Origin: Tremella fuciformis
Lineage: Eukaryota > Basidiomycota > Tremellomycetes > Tremellales > Tremellaceae
NCBI GenBank assembly: GCA_032768795.1
Contig: CP136491.1
Span: forward strand, 3,536,501 to 3,600,500
DNA: 64,000 nucleotides
Direction of reading: 5' to 3'
The translations under genes and the position numbers were made by a program. This document shows positions 43,451-54,177 of this stretch, piece by piece (the stretch's first letter is position 1; each line of letters opens with the position of its first letter). The notes under the pieces are model-generated. The model saw only the letters and a program-made list of their open reading frames with translations, ran no database searches and was not told the DNA's origin.

Positions 43451-45413
43451 TCACGCACGGACAGTCTCTTCTACGTGCGCAACATCTCCCCTAGTCTTCT
43501 CCTCGTCTTGGTCCGGGTGCTCGAGGGACTTGTCTTGAGCAATGGCCTTCTCGAGATCGGCGTGCACCTGATCTCGGCCGACACCCAGCCGACCGTAGTC
43601 CATGATGAGCGAAATCTCTTCAATGGAGAGCTTCTTTGTCTCGGGGAAGCAGAAGTAGATGAGCGCGAACCAGCAGCAATCGAGCGCGATGTAAACCCCG
43701 TAGCTGAAATGAGCGACGAAGCAACGTTTCCGACACAAAAGAGACTCACTACTTCCACGTCAGTTTGGCCAAGGCGATAGGGTTGACGAATTGATTGAAG
43801 GCGTTGGATGCGTTCTGGGAGATGGTATAGATGGCCAAACCCTTGGTTCGCATGTGGTACGGAGTGACCTCGCAGGTGTAGGCGTAGCCGAGGGGTGTCC
43901 ATGCGATGTCGTAAAAGCCGTAAAAGAAAAAGAGGAATGGAATTGCTGCCGTACCAGCATGCAGATTTTTGGGCACAGAGTTGGCGTACGTGGCGGAACA
44001 GGCCATGACAACCGCATAGGACGCAATCATGCCTCCAGTCGAGATGAGGAACATGGGACGGCGGCCGACTTTCTCCATGTTCAAGGCTGCCGTCTCCGCC
44101 AGAATGAGATTCCATACAGCCAGACCAGCGTTGACGGCAGTCAGGTTGGTCGGATCCGTCACGCCGAGCTGTTTGAGAACGGGCGTCAAGTAGCTCAATG
44201 GTCAGTGCCCAGACCGAGAGGAGCAGAGGAGAAAAGGGACGCACTAAGAGACAATTCCGTTCCCGACCCAGTTCCCTCCAAAGGAAGTGGCGACGATGAT
44301 GAGCAAACGCCTTCGGTTGCCAGGGGTTTTGATGAAGTCGACGTAACGAGTCTTGTTACCCTCCATCTCCATTTTCAAAGTCTCCACGATCTCCGCATAC
44401 TCCCAATTGACGAGAGGGTCATTCTGCATACCATTGGCGTGATACTTGGTCATGATGGCCATGGCTTCCTCGTTGCGACCCCGACTGATCAGCCACTAAT
44501 AGTTAGCTACAGCCGACCTTCCACAATGTCGTACTCGCCCTCGGGGATTCGGGGATGCCCAATGTGATAAGGATCACCAGAATCGGGCCGAAAGCTTGGA
44601 AGATGACGGGAAGACGCCAACCCCAGTTTCCATCAATGTGCAGACCGGCGACTGCGCCCTCAGCCATGTTCACGAGGCGCTCAAGTGCTAACTCACTACA
44701 CATGCAAGCTGATGTCAGACTCCCAGTGTAGTAGAAGCCATAGTACATGACGCCCAGTGTGCCTCGAAGTCGAGGGTGAGCTAGCTCATGCAAGAGTGCC
44801 GGCGCTGCGACCTTGGTGAGGGTGCCACCGAAGCCGATCAGAGTGCGAGCTGCCTTGAGCACGGTCGCGGCCCAACGATTTAGCTCACCTCCCATGTACT
44901 GGCCAATTGATGTGCACAATCCGTTCCAGATCGCGCCTGCAATAATGATGACCGAACCCGCCCAGATGATCCATCGTCGACCGTAGCGCTGACAGAGCAT
45001 GTCGGCGAAGGGGGCGAGAAAGATGGGGGGAAGGAACAGTGTCATGGTGATGAGGCCGAGCCAGTTGCCCGCGGGCGCATCGAAGTATCTTCACGTCGGT
45101 ACGATGCCCTTCCTGTCATGAGACACTTACTTTGTCCATTGAGGAAGAGACTGAACACCGGTCAGAAGGGATTGATCGTAGCCTAGGTAGTATGGGCAGA
45201 GGCAACATCCGATGCTGATGGTTAGTGAGACGACCTAATCGTTGACCGTAGCTGACCAGAAGAACACATTCTTCTTGAGTCCTGGATCCTTCCACCACGA
45301 TGAAGCGGTGTTGTCTGAGAATCAGAATTTCGTTCTCGGTCATCCCATCTTGTCCCATTTCGCCATACATGCTCCGACTCACTTGGGTACGAGCTGAAGG
45401 TCCCTTTGGCCAT
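43451..45413 (-). CDS. MFS sugar transporter, lactose permease-like
   Basis: A multi-exon gene encodes a 12-TM sugar porter. The first exons give MAKGTFSSYPNNTASSWWKD and LKKNVFFWSATVN. TM1 ends GYDQSLLTGVQSLPQW, the LAC12-type 'GYD.S...G.Q' motif. Further blocks are ADMLCQRYGRRWIIWAGS, ELAHPRLRGTLGVMYYGFYY, GIPESPRWLISRGRNEEAM, YYLTPVLKQLGV, NMEKVGRRPMFLIS, YTCEVTPYHMRTKGLAIYT and FCFPETKKLSIEEISLIM. The PETKxLSLEE ending and NGxxS motifs are usual for the lactose/cellodextrin branch. The product is about 540 residues. It shares a 747-base promoter with the second aldolase. Confidence 0.85.
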
Positions 45414-46160
45414 TTTCGGAAGTAACTGATTCCAAGAGACGCAAAGGGGTGACAGCCATCCTTGCGGCAGGTTTTAATAGCCACAAACCATGGCTAAGAA
45501 AGGCCCCAATTTGCCCCGCGCGGACCTGGGGTCAATGCTGTGGGGCGTACGGGAGGGTCTCGGGAAAACTCGTCCCGTGCATTTAACCCGTGCGCCTGGG
45601 CAGCGGGCCGAATCCGCCGGACAATTTGCAGATTGGGCAAGATTTACAGGATATTCGTCCGCCCAGGGCCTTCAGGCCTCGCTGGGGAAAGATCGACAAT
45701 GTCTTCGCCTTCACAGTGATGGCGAGGTCAAGCGAGACGACTAGATGACCCGATTGCACAGCTCCTGGAATCGCCCGAGACATGAACGAAGGGTATACCC
45801 AAAAAGGATCAGCGAGGACCGCTGTGGTGTACTGTATCTCTTCTCTCAGGAAGCGCACAAACGACAGAGCGAACAGTATAGCTTGTAACAAGACGAACAA
45901 TTATGTAAACGCTCTTTACTATGGTCGCTGTCACGTTAGGCCCACAGATAGGAGTAAAGAGCGATCAGTGTCACCGTCTGCCTTCCGGCACATAGTCCAT
46001 GCGAAGACCAGTAGCCGCGATCTAGAAGTCATTTGAACAGGCCCAGGACTGCGTCATGGTTCATACCGATCTAGGGAGCTGAAGAGGCCGACCCGGGCCG
46101 CTGCTAAATTGCACCAATACATCGTGTCAACGAAGAAGACAACTCGAATATGGAGCTCAC
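45414..46160. promoter_or_regulatory. Divergent promoter, lactose-type permease / aldolase 2
   Basis: 747 bases lie between divergent starts. An A/T-rich TTTTAATAG at 45472-45480 is placed about 60-70 bases before the permease ATG. A palindromic-looking CCGAATCCGCCGGACA lies at 45608-45623. I see no coding sequence. Confidence 0.45.
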
Positions 46161-47253
46161 ATGAGCGAGAACAGGATGAGCAACGTAGATATAGCACGCG
46201 CGGCGCTGTGCCCCAACACCTTTCGGAGGGCTCTGGAGTCTGGCAAGTTGGCGACGACTCTCACGGTCTTCACGGTTCCCAACTATTCGGTCGGTCAGCT
46301 GGCGGCCAATGCGGGGTTTGTAGCGACGTATGTGGACATGGAGCATTCCGTGGTGCAGTTTGAGACTGCAGCGGAGATCTTCCAGGGGACTCTCGCAGCA
46401 GGGCGAGTATCGACCTTGACAGGCAGGTCCGCAAGCTGATGCGCAGTATCACCCCTCTGTGTCGAGTCCCACTGCCAAGCGCCGAATGGGTGACCCGGGC
46501 ACTTGACGCAGGCGCGGTGGGTATCACGGTGGGTTCTTGCGTCTTCTCAAGATGCGCGGCTGACTGCGACGAGGTACCTCATATTGAGTGTGCCAAGGAC
46601 GCTGCTGAAGTGGTGAGGAATGCAAAATTTGCTCCTCTGGTACGCGGATTCACGGGTCCGAAAACCGCTCACCAATAGGGAGAACGATCCGTGGGAGGTC
46701 CCATGCCCATGTTCCGCAGCAAAAAGGTTCCCACTCTGCAAGCGCAAGCGATCGCCAATGAGGATACCATCGTGATCTGCATGCTCGAATCACAGAATGC
46801 AATCGACCATGCCGAGTGAGTGCAGTGCCGAGGATCTGCTGAAAGCAGGGAAATTGCCGCTGTGAAAGGCGTGGATGTGCTGCACATCGGGACCAACGAC
46901 TTGAGCGAGGAGTGCGTCCGCGGGGGAATGCAATCGCTCACGTCAGCATGGGCATCCCATTCCAATATGAAAATCCAAGACTACATGAACAGATCTACCG
47001 AGTGTGCGCTGCCGCCAAGAAAGCATGGAAAGACGGTCACAAGGTATACGTTGGTGTCGGGGCCATCATCAACAAGCCCGACCTTCTGAGAAAACTCATC
47101 GTAGGAGACAAGGACAACGTGATCAGGTGAGGACGAAGCCAAGTAGCACTGGCTGATATCAGATTCGTATCGGCCACAGACTACTCGCTGTACGCCGAAG
47201 CGCTCGAAGCATGCGCCACGACGGTCAACAGCATCTTACCCTTGCACATTTGA
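46161..47253 (+). CDS. HpcH/HpaI-family aldolase (second copy)
   Basis: This is a divergent paralogue of the aldolase at 38069, with about seven short introns. Spliced motifs are TVPNYSVGQLAANAGF, YVDMEHSVVQFET, ITPLCRVPLPSAEWVTRAL (substrate Arg), DAGAVGITVPHIECAKDAAE, CMLESQNAIDHAEEIAAV (metal Glu) and VDVLHIGTNDLSEDMGIP (metal Asp). The first intron starts GC (GCGAGT...GCGCAG, about 46404-46447). A later one (GTCCGA...TGGGAG) removes an apparent in-frame TAG near 46675. One intron is only 33 bases. With these the frame is complete to the stop at 47253. The start is the ATG at 46161 (46176 is also possible). It probably cleaves a 2-keto-3-deoxy acid. Confidence 0.8.
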
Positions 47254-47299
47254 TGTTTTCCATTGCCAGCACTATGAATCCATCATGCAGGGCGCTCGG

Positions 47300-49993
47300 C
47301 TACGACTGACCCCGGGTAGGCTTACTCATCAAGAGATTCTGAAAATCGAGCTGGGGAAAGTTGTCCCAGAAAGAGGCCAAACTGCCTGGCGTTGCTCCCA
47401 CACTCGTACCCTCCTCGAGCCGCGCCGGTGTGATGGTGCCAGTGGGCCGCGGAGTCAGACGACCTGATTGCTGTGTCGTGGAGAAGTCCATGGTACCCGG
47501 AATGCCGTCTATGAGCAAACTGCTGGTCGCGGGAAGGGTGTCGAGGGCGGGCTGGGCGAAATTCTGGGGCAATATCGCCTGCTGCTGAGCCGCTGAGATT
47601 GTAGAGTCGGGGGCTTGGGCGGGGACAAGCGGCTCAGCATTGAGCCCCAAGACTTCGGAGAGGCCTGAGTTGTCGTTCTGTGGGAAGTTGATGCTCAGTA
47701 GTGACTGGATATTAGGTGGAGACACAGAAGCATCCTGAAGAATAAGCTTCACTGGCCGCGCCGGGCTGAGGTCGACTCACATGACCTGCCACTGTAGCCT
47801 GAACCCATCGAGAGAGCAGTCCCCTCGCCATGGTCGGCGACGAGTCGAGGGAGCCGCTCGTACCTCGTCCGATCGCCATCTGGTTGATGTACCAATCAAT
47901 CTCGTCAATGTGGCTTCGAAGCTTGTCTGCGAGACCTCGCGCAGCGGCCGAGTGGTTCGGCTCGAGGGATGCGAGATAGTCGGCGAGGACCAACAGGATA
48001 TTTCGTACTTGCAGGTATGTCCACGCCGTGAGCGGCGGCCGAATCGCCGTACTCAATAAATTACCGACCCCTGCCAGATGGTGTAGCTGCAATCAGAACA
48101 AGTAACCCCTCGTTTCGTTGACCTCACCGTGGTCATATTCGATGCGTTGATATACCCAGGGGGCATACCAGAAAGGTCGTCCAGCAGCTCCCCAGCGATG
48201 GCGCAACGGTGATGCAAACTGCTCTTCTGGTTGCTCGCAAGGATCAATTTGATAGTATGCGTCGTGATGATACAATTGAGTGCTTGACCTCAGCCCGACG
48301 AGATACGGCTGCATAACGTGGAGATAGCGGACTGTAGAGAAACTCACCGAGAAATCCCACTCTGTCCTGTTTTGGATCACCCGTCATGGGTTTGGCCGCC
48401 TTGAAACACGAGGGCAACGAGTCGGAGAGAGCTTGTACCGCCGCAAGGTATTCTGACGTTGGGATGACTGGGGCGCGAGCGAGCAGCGCCGTTACTGTCG
48501 AGCCTGGACCTTGGTCACTGGATGGCAGAACTTTGGTTCGCATGTCTCCGGTGATATGCTCTAACATGCGATACAGATCGGCACAATAGTTTGAACCACG
48601 CAGCCAAGACAGACTGTCGGGCCGTATATAGGAATAGGTGTCGGTGATATCCTCGTCATCGAGCACTTCGGCAGGATACTGGACAGTTGTCTTAGCCTCG
48701 CGATGACGAGCCAGATAACCGAATGTAGTCGAGAGGTAGATGTCGTGCTGATACATATACCAGTACTGAGAGATCAGGTGAGCGGGGCCGCCTGTCAGCG
48801 CAACAAGCTCACCAGTCTTCGCCTTTCCTCCTTTTCAGACTCTTTCAGATTCGCTGGCCAATTGGCCTCGATGTGAAACCCTAGCGTCGCCGAATGATTG
48901 CAGTAGTCTCCGGCGTGGTTCAGAGCTCCTCTCAGGTCGCCGGTCTGGACGCACAGAGCCGACAAGATGGCCTTTGCTTTCAGGAAGTGTATGTCGGGCG
49001 TGCTGTTGGCGTCAAGTGGCATCGCACGTATGACGGCATCGTAGAAGATTCGCCATTCCGGATGCTGTAGAAGCGTGTGGGTCGGGCTTGCTGCAACCAT
49101 CGCACACACAGCCATAGTAACGGCAAACATTCCGCGATTGACCTTGTACTCGGCACGACCGACTCTTCCCATGAAGGACGGCCAATGGAAGTAAGGTCGC
49201 CTTGGGAACTCAGCAGGGAGTCGCTGGCGTCGAACAGAGACTTACAAAGGGTATCCCGTGGAGTAGAAATGCTGCATCATGGAGACAATGATGTCGTGAC
49301 TGACGAGTTCTTCGTACTGCCAGGGTCTGCTGGTTGAGGTTCCCTCGCCGGTAGTGGCCGCCAATGCCTCAAGGCCAGGGTCATTGTCTCTCCGGGTGGG
49401 TGAAACATCCGGGCCCTCGTAGTGGGGTAGCTCTGGTGGATGGGCCACGGTGTCCTTGGACCTCGGGGTTGGCATACCGGCCGAGTTGGTGGTCGCCGAT
49501 GAGGGACCTGCGAAGAGCAGTGCAGCATCGTCCAACAGGGTGTTATGATGAGATGCAGGGGTGTGGTAATGCTGAGTGGTCGTGGACGGGCGTCGAACCT
49601 GACTCGTAGCGTATTCTGAGAAGTCGTCGGGTGGATGTCGGCGATAGGGCGGCTACTCAGTGAGTCTAGTACTGCGGATCGCGATGCAGACGAGGGAGAC
49701 CAGCGACCCACCCCTCGCCGCTTGCTTGGCCTGTTGTACGTACATCGGGATCCGGACAGCTCGCAGCGAGCACAGATACTAGGCTTGCTTCCGGGGGAAC
49801 ACTAGCTTGGTGAGAACTTCGTGGGATCACCGCTGAAGATTACCCACGCGACATCCGCTGCGGTGACATGCATCGCATGCTTTCTTTGACCAGTCAGCAT
49901 GCGTTGCGTTATGTCAGGATGGTAGCTCACCGAGGCCCTGGTCCGCTTCACGCCAGTATCGGCTCCGCTCAGCTGGACAGCAGCTGCGGCCAT
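47300..49993 (-). CDS. Zn(II)2Cys6 transcription factor with fungal-specific TF domain
   Basis: The Zn cluster is assembled across two introns. MAAAAVQLSGADTGVKRTRA is followed by KACDACHRSGCR, then CSPGSKPSICARCELSGSRC. The spacing C-x2-C-x6-C-x8-C-x2-C-x6-C is canonical. YNRPSKRRGVG is the basic linker. The middle homology domain includes EELVSHDIIVSMMQHFYSTG, FAVTMAVCAMVAAS, AKAILSALCVQTGD, YMYQHDIYLSTTFGY and WTYLQVRNILLVLADYLA. The C-terminal ~150 residues are Gln/Pro/Ser-rich and may activate transcription. The start is the ATG at 49993 and the stop is at 47300. It lies at the heart of the catabolic block, divergent from the dioxygenase gene and convergent with aldolase 2, so it is the best candidate for a local regulator. 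Confidence 0.85.
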
Positions 49994-50676
49994 GGCTGGT
50001 AATTAGATGGGTAACGAACAGGACCGAGGAAATAGGCGACGGAAGTTTCAAAGGCAGTCCCGCGCTGAGGAGGAGATTAGAACTGCCAGCAACGCAAGGG
50101 TGACCAGGATGCGCGATGGCCCGTACGTGGGCCGATATGAGAGTAGAGTCCGACAACTAAACAGACGATGGCGGCGGAGACGAGGGAAGGTGATCAAGAG
50201 GGCATTCAGAGTCATCCGAATCCAAATCGGTGGAGATGCATCGCTCCGCACTAATGTGCTCCCGAGGTCCCATGCCCCCAGGGCCATGAAGAGAAGAGGG
50301 AAGAGGGGGAGCCCCCAGCTCTTGCGGGGTTTGACCTTTGGCCGGCTCCCTCGGCCCGAGACAGGATGAACTAGCTGTTAGCTGTTAAATACCATCTCTT
50401 TGGCAACCTCCATGCTTTCACCCTGCTGGCCATACGGTTTGTCGGCTCTAGCCTGCTTTGCTGGTTTGCCTTACTTGCTTGAGAACCAAGCCGGCAGTGC
50501 AGCTCCCGTGGAACCCCCTGGGGTAAGCGTGTTCCGAGCAGTGGATGACGTTTGGGCGTTTGCTCCCCCCAGCCGCCGCCGCCGCCGTACTATAATAAGG
50601 AATCCGGGCGATCGCATGTGGATGCGTCTCCTCTCTCCACAGACGCCTTCTCGACCAATAGGCACTTCCCCTCACA
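49994..50676. promoter_or_regulatory. Divergent promoter, Zn2Cys6 regulator / dioxygenase
   Basis: 683 bases lie between divergent starts. TATAATAA at 50591-50598 lies about 80 bases before the dioxygenase ATG, preceded by a run of CCG/CGC triplets (50570-50586). Autoregulation is plausible from the arrangement but not shown. Confidence 0.5.
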
Positions 50677-51942
50677 ATGTCCATCACTGCGACAACTATC
50701 TTTGCGGGCAATGCTTCCGACGGTGGCCTCTCTGAGGTTCCCGCAGCCCTGCGCTTGAATCTGATTGGTGGTGATCTGAAGGAGGTTGGTCATTGATTGT
50801 ATCCGCAAAAGACATCAACTGATACCGCGCAGGTACCCGAGTGGATGCGCCAGCTCAGAGACCAGGGATGGTGTGTGGTGAAAGGTGCCGTTCCCCGCGA
50901 CCGCGCGGATCACTATCGCGACGAGGCGTACAAATGGGTCGAGGGGTGGGGACTTGGCTACGATAGGAATGACCATTCCACTCGGTTGACCAAGAACATG
51001 CCCTGGTCGGTCAGAGGGGGTCTGTACGCCAGGTCAGTCCGCTGATCCAGTGCGTTATTGCCATGCTCAAGTTGCAGATACGGAGTCGCACACGAGCAAT
51101 TCATCTGGGACATAAAGTGCGTAGGCTTTTCCGACGACGCTCATCTCCAGGCAGGAACCTGGGGTCGTGTCTACCTTTGAGCAGATTTGGAACACAGAGG
51201 AAATTGTGGCATCGTACGGTACGTGGCTGGATTCTTCTCATAGGTATGGCTGACTGTCCCAGATGGTTTCAATCTGTCCGTGCCCATGCTTGATCGACCT
51301 CGGACTCATGTCCTGAACAAGCCATGGCCTCACGCAGACCAATCTCCTTTGCGACCATACTTCCACTGCATCCAGGGCATCGTGAATCTGGCCCCCAACG
51401 GTCCCGACGACGGAGGACTCATGGTCCTGGAGCGTTCAAACCTATACTACAAGGAGCTTTGGGAGAAATTTGACCACAAGAAAGGCCCGGACGGCTGGCA
51501 CACTTGGGACCAGCAGAACGTTGACGAAGAGATGTGCGACTGGCTCGTGAACGAGAAAGGGTGCAAGTATGTCAAAGTATGCGCCGAACCTGGCGACCTC
51601 CTGCTCTGGGACTCGGTACGTTGTTCTCCACACCTGACGCGTCGACTGGCTTATCAGAAGCGTACGATTCATTATGGCGCTCAGCCAACCTCTCAGAACG
51701 ACCGGGTCGCGGCCTATGTCTGCTACAAACCTGCTGCATACTTGACCGACGAGCTCAAGCAGATTCGCAAGCAGTGCTGGGACGCCAAGATGGGCACGAC
51801 GCACGACCCCACCTCGTTCCGCACGAAAGATCGCCTGCCGCCAGAGGACCATCCCACCTTTGAAGAAGCCAGCAAGAGATCTCTGCAGGAGCCCAAGCTG
51901 ACCAAGCGTGGACGCCAGCTGGCAGGTGTCGATTTGTACTAG
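50677..51942 (+). CDS. Phytanoyl-CoA dioxygenase-family Fe(II)/2-oxoglutarate oxygenase
   Basis: At least six exons encode about 340 residues. VPEWMRQLRDQGWCVVKGAV is the usual N-terminal helix of PhyH-type proteins. The Fe ligands are HAD in NKPWPHADQS and the distal His in SKRTIHYGAQPT; the latter appears only after removal of a 43-base intron (GTACGT...TATCAG). NLAPNGPDDGGLMVLERSN is the conserved strand between them. The Arg for 2-oxoglutarate would be near RVAAYVCYKP. Such enzymes hydroxylate small molecules. In this cluster a role on an organic acid or nucleoside is possible but unproved. The start is the ATG at 50677. Confidence 0.85.
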
Positions 51943-52194
51943 TCTCAGTCCGCAGTGTAGCCTGTATGCATCTCACATATTCGTTACAGCGACGTGGTCG
52001 AGGTCGTTCAGCTCGCCGCGCGATGGAGGTGGGTCTATAAACTTCGCTGCAAAACAATTTGTGGGTTTCTAACAACGAGACGGCGGAGTTCCTCCAACCA
52101 GACTAGATCACTGGGTCGAGTGTTGCGGGCGTATGGGGCGCGCCAATGATTAATGATGGTTCTCTACTCCAATGCCCTTAACACCTTACCCCTC

Positions 52195-52302
52195 TGTCAG
52201 AACCGACTAGGTTATAACGGGACTCGAGATCAGCCAGTCGATCTGCGAGTATTGTACCTTTTGGTCAGTTGTTACCAAAGACCCGTTACTTTGGTCGTGA
52301 CA
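52195..52302. repeat. 5' LTR of the miniature element (108 bases)
   Basis: TGTCA...TGACA ends. It holds the 14-mer GATCTGCGAGTATT (52240-52253) complementary to the region just after the LTR. Confidence 0.85.
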
Positions 52303-52544
52303 GAATACTCGCAGATCACGGGTCAACCGTTCGACTCGCTGCCTCACTCTGTGCTTTTCAGAGCACTTTCTAGTCCGGGTAGTCGGGGCCCGAGGCGCCG
52401 CATTGGGTATGCGGGCGCTTTAGAGTTCATTCATCTCCGAGGCAGGAGCAACGCCAGACTTGGAAATTCGCCGACAGGGTCGGAGGGAGTTTCAGGTGCA
52501 AGCCTAGTGGCTGTCGGGACGTCAGCCTTGTGGGACGGGGCGAC

Positions 52545-52652
52545 TGTCAGAACCGACTAGGTTATAACGGGACTCGAGATCAGCCAGTCGATCTGCGAGT
52601 ATTGTACCTTTTGGTCAGTTGTTACCAGAGACCCGTTACTTTGGTCGTGACA
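52545..52652. repeat. 3' LTR of the miniature element (108 bases)
   Basis: This is a direct repeat of 52195-52302 with one visible substitution. It is followed by the target duplication and a C-run. Confidence 0.85.
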
Positions 52653-53034
52653 CCCTCCCCCCCCCCCCTGCCGGCTTGCCGAAGCCTTTCAAGTTGGCAT
52701 GTTCTGCGTCACTGTTGATGCACGCTTTTGAGTTGAGCATGCGTGTGTATCCGTCCCAGACTGACTGGGGACGCCAAGTCTGTTCGGCGGCGACATGTAC
52801 GGTGGCCTAGGGGGCAAAGAAGGCTTGCGCGTAACGGTGCAGGCGCATGGCGCATGATCCGGTCAATTAAGCTGTCAATCATCCGTGAACCGAGGATTCA
52901 AGCAGTAGATCATTTCACGCTTCGGTCCGGTGTCGCCGAAACAGACATTAAATTGTGTGTTCGAGTTAACTAGATATCTATGTACAACAGTACAGCGGGG
53001 CTTCGATCAACATCTACCTCTCACCGCGTCCGAC
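52653..53034. promoter_or_regulatory. Promoter region of the GST gene
   Basis: 382 bases lie between the miniature LTR element and the GST start. It opens with a run of C and contains no recognisable gene. The LTR insertion upstream could influence this promoter. Confidence 0.4.
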
Positions 53035-53980
53035 ATGGCCGCTCGACTGACGTTCCACCCCATCGAAGGGCCATCGCGATCTGAGCGGGTGTGTAAGTTG
53101 TTCCCGCCTCCAAGTGGATCCCGGGCATGACTGAGACTACAGGGTGGCTTCTCGAAGAGCTTGGAGTCGCATACAATGTAGAGTATCATCTCCGGACTCC
53201 GACCCTGATGCGCGGCGCTCCAGAGGAACTCATGAAGCATTCGCTTTTCGGCAAAGGCCCCGCCGTCACTCTCGATGGCGAGTCGTTCGGGGAGTCGGCC
53301 TATGTGGTACATCGGTTGCTTGCAGATTCGCGTTTGACTGCCAAGAACCCCGAGCTCGAGACATCGCCTTCCAACGACTCTACATTCTGGACAACCGCTG
53401 CAGAGTCGGCTGGCATGCTATGGTTCCAGATGTATGCCATGGTCAACGCCGGGGCCAAGGCTTGGATCGACGGCAGAGAGGGGGACGCACAGCCGCAGGA
53501 AAAGGGTGTGCTCGAGCGCTTTCGAGAATGGTACTGCCAGGAAATCTGCTGGCCTCAAGGGCAGAACTTCATCTCCAAGGCGCGTAGCTACCTGCTCCTA
53601 CTCATGGCGCATGCAAAAGAATCTGACATCCGTCGCAGGTTGAACAGTATCTAGCTGCTCACCCCGGCAAGAACTTCTCGGGCAATGACAAATTTGGCGA
53701 GGGAGACGTGGGTAATGTCTGTGGTTCGGGATCGAACTGACCAAGGCAGTTCATGATGTTCTTCCCCATTCGGTCCCTTATGGTCGGCAGCCGGAAGAAT
53801 CTTGGCTACACCGTTGGTCCCCACACCACGGCGTGGTGGGAAAGAGTCTCGTCGAGGTGAGAAGAATGTGGCACCTGACATGGGTGCACCGCTGCTGACG
53901 AAAGTAGACCGGCAGCCCAGCGGGCAATGGAGAAGATGAACAAGCTGGAAGCCGAGGCTCTGTCCAAAGTAGCCAAGTGA
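53035..53980 (+). CDS. Glutathione S-transferase
   Basis: Five exons encode about 230 residues. MAARLTFHPIEGPSRSERV is spliced to GWLLEELGVAYNVEYHLRTP, the thioredoxin-fold start of Gtt1/Ure2-like GSTs. GKGPAVTLDGESFGESAYVV carries the cis-Pro and the Glu-Ser glutathione-contact pair. The helical C-domain has SAGMLWFQMYAMVNAGAK, VEQYLAAHPGKNFSGNDKFG, FMMFFPIRSLMVGSRKNLGY and WWERVSSRPAAQRAMEKM. It conjugates or binds glutathione in the cytosol. The start is the ATG at 53035 and the stop is at 53980. The introns are all GT-AG and short. Confidence 0.88.
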
Positions 53981-54177
53981 CCCGTTGCATAAGTAGAGTA
54001 CAAACGACCCCTTAGTTCACTGAATGTATCGTATGCTTCGGCAATTCCGAGCCATAGATCGGCGATCCGGTCCCCGGATGCCGATCTGACAGTAATCAGG
54101 TGACTCCCACAATACCCATTATAATAGACCTCCCATACGCGTTTGAGAGCGAAATCTCGTATCAGCGGTAAAGCAAG

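Larger units (their letters stand above)
52195..52652. mobile_element. Miniature LTR retrotransposon (TRIM-like), 458 bases
   Basis: Two 108-base direct repeats flank 242 bases of non-coding sequence. Each repeat begins TGTCA and ends TGACA, as LTRs do, and the pair differs by eye at a single base (A at 52287 against G at 52637), implying a young insertion. The 14 bases at 52304-52317, one base past the 5' LTR, are the exact complement of 52240-52253 inside the LTR. This layout resembles the self-primed primer-binding site of Tf1/sushi-type elements. A G-rich stretch (52530-52544) sits before the 3' LTR as a possible polypurine tract. It has no coding capacity and needs an autonomous partner elsewhere. 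Confidence 0.8.
52190..52657. repeat. 5-base target site duplication (CCCTC) of the miniature LTR element
   Basis: CCCTC stands directly before the 5' LTR (52190-52194) and directly after the 3' LTR (52653-52657), as produced by an LTR-element integrase. Confidence 0.8.

Noticed and set aside
45583..45900. Leftward frame with a hydrophobic start inside the divergent promoter
   Set aside because: It overlaps a promoter region and shows no family resemblance; probably chance.
46665..46680. In-frame stop making aldolase 2 a pseudogene
   Set aside because: A GTCCGA...TGGGAG intron removes the stop and joins FTG to PMPMFRSKK as expected for the family.
52195..52652. CRISPR-like or simple tandem direct repeat
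   Set aside because: There are only two repeats, with LTR-type ends, a target duplication and a eukaryotic setting.
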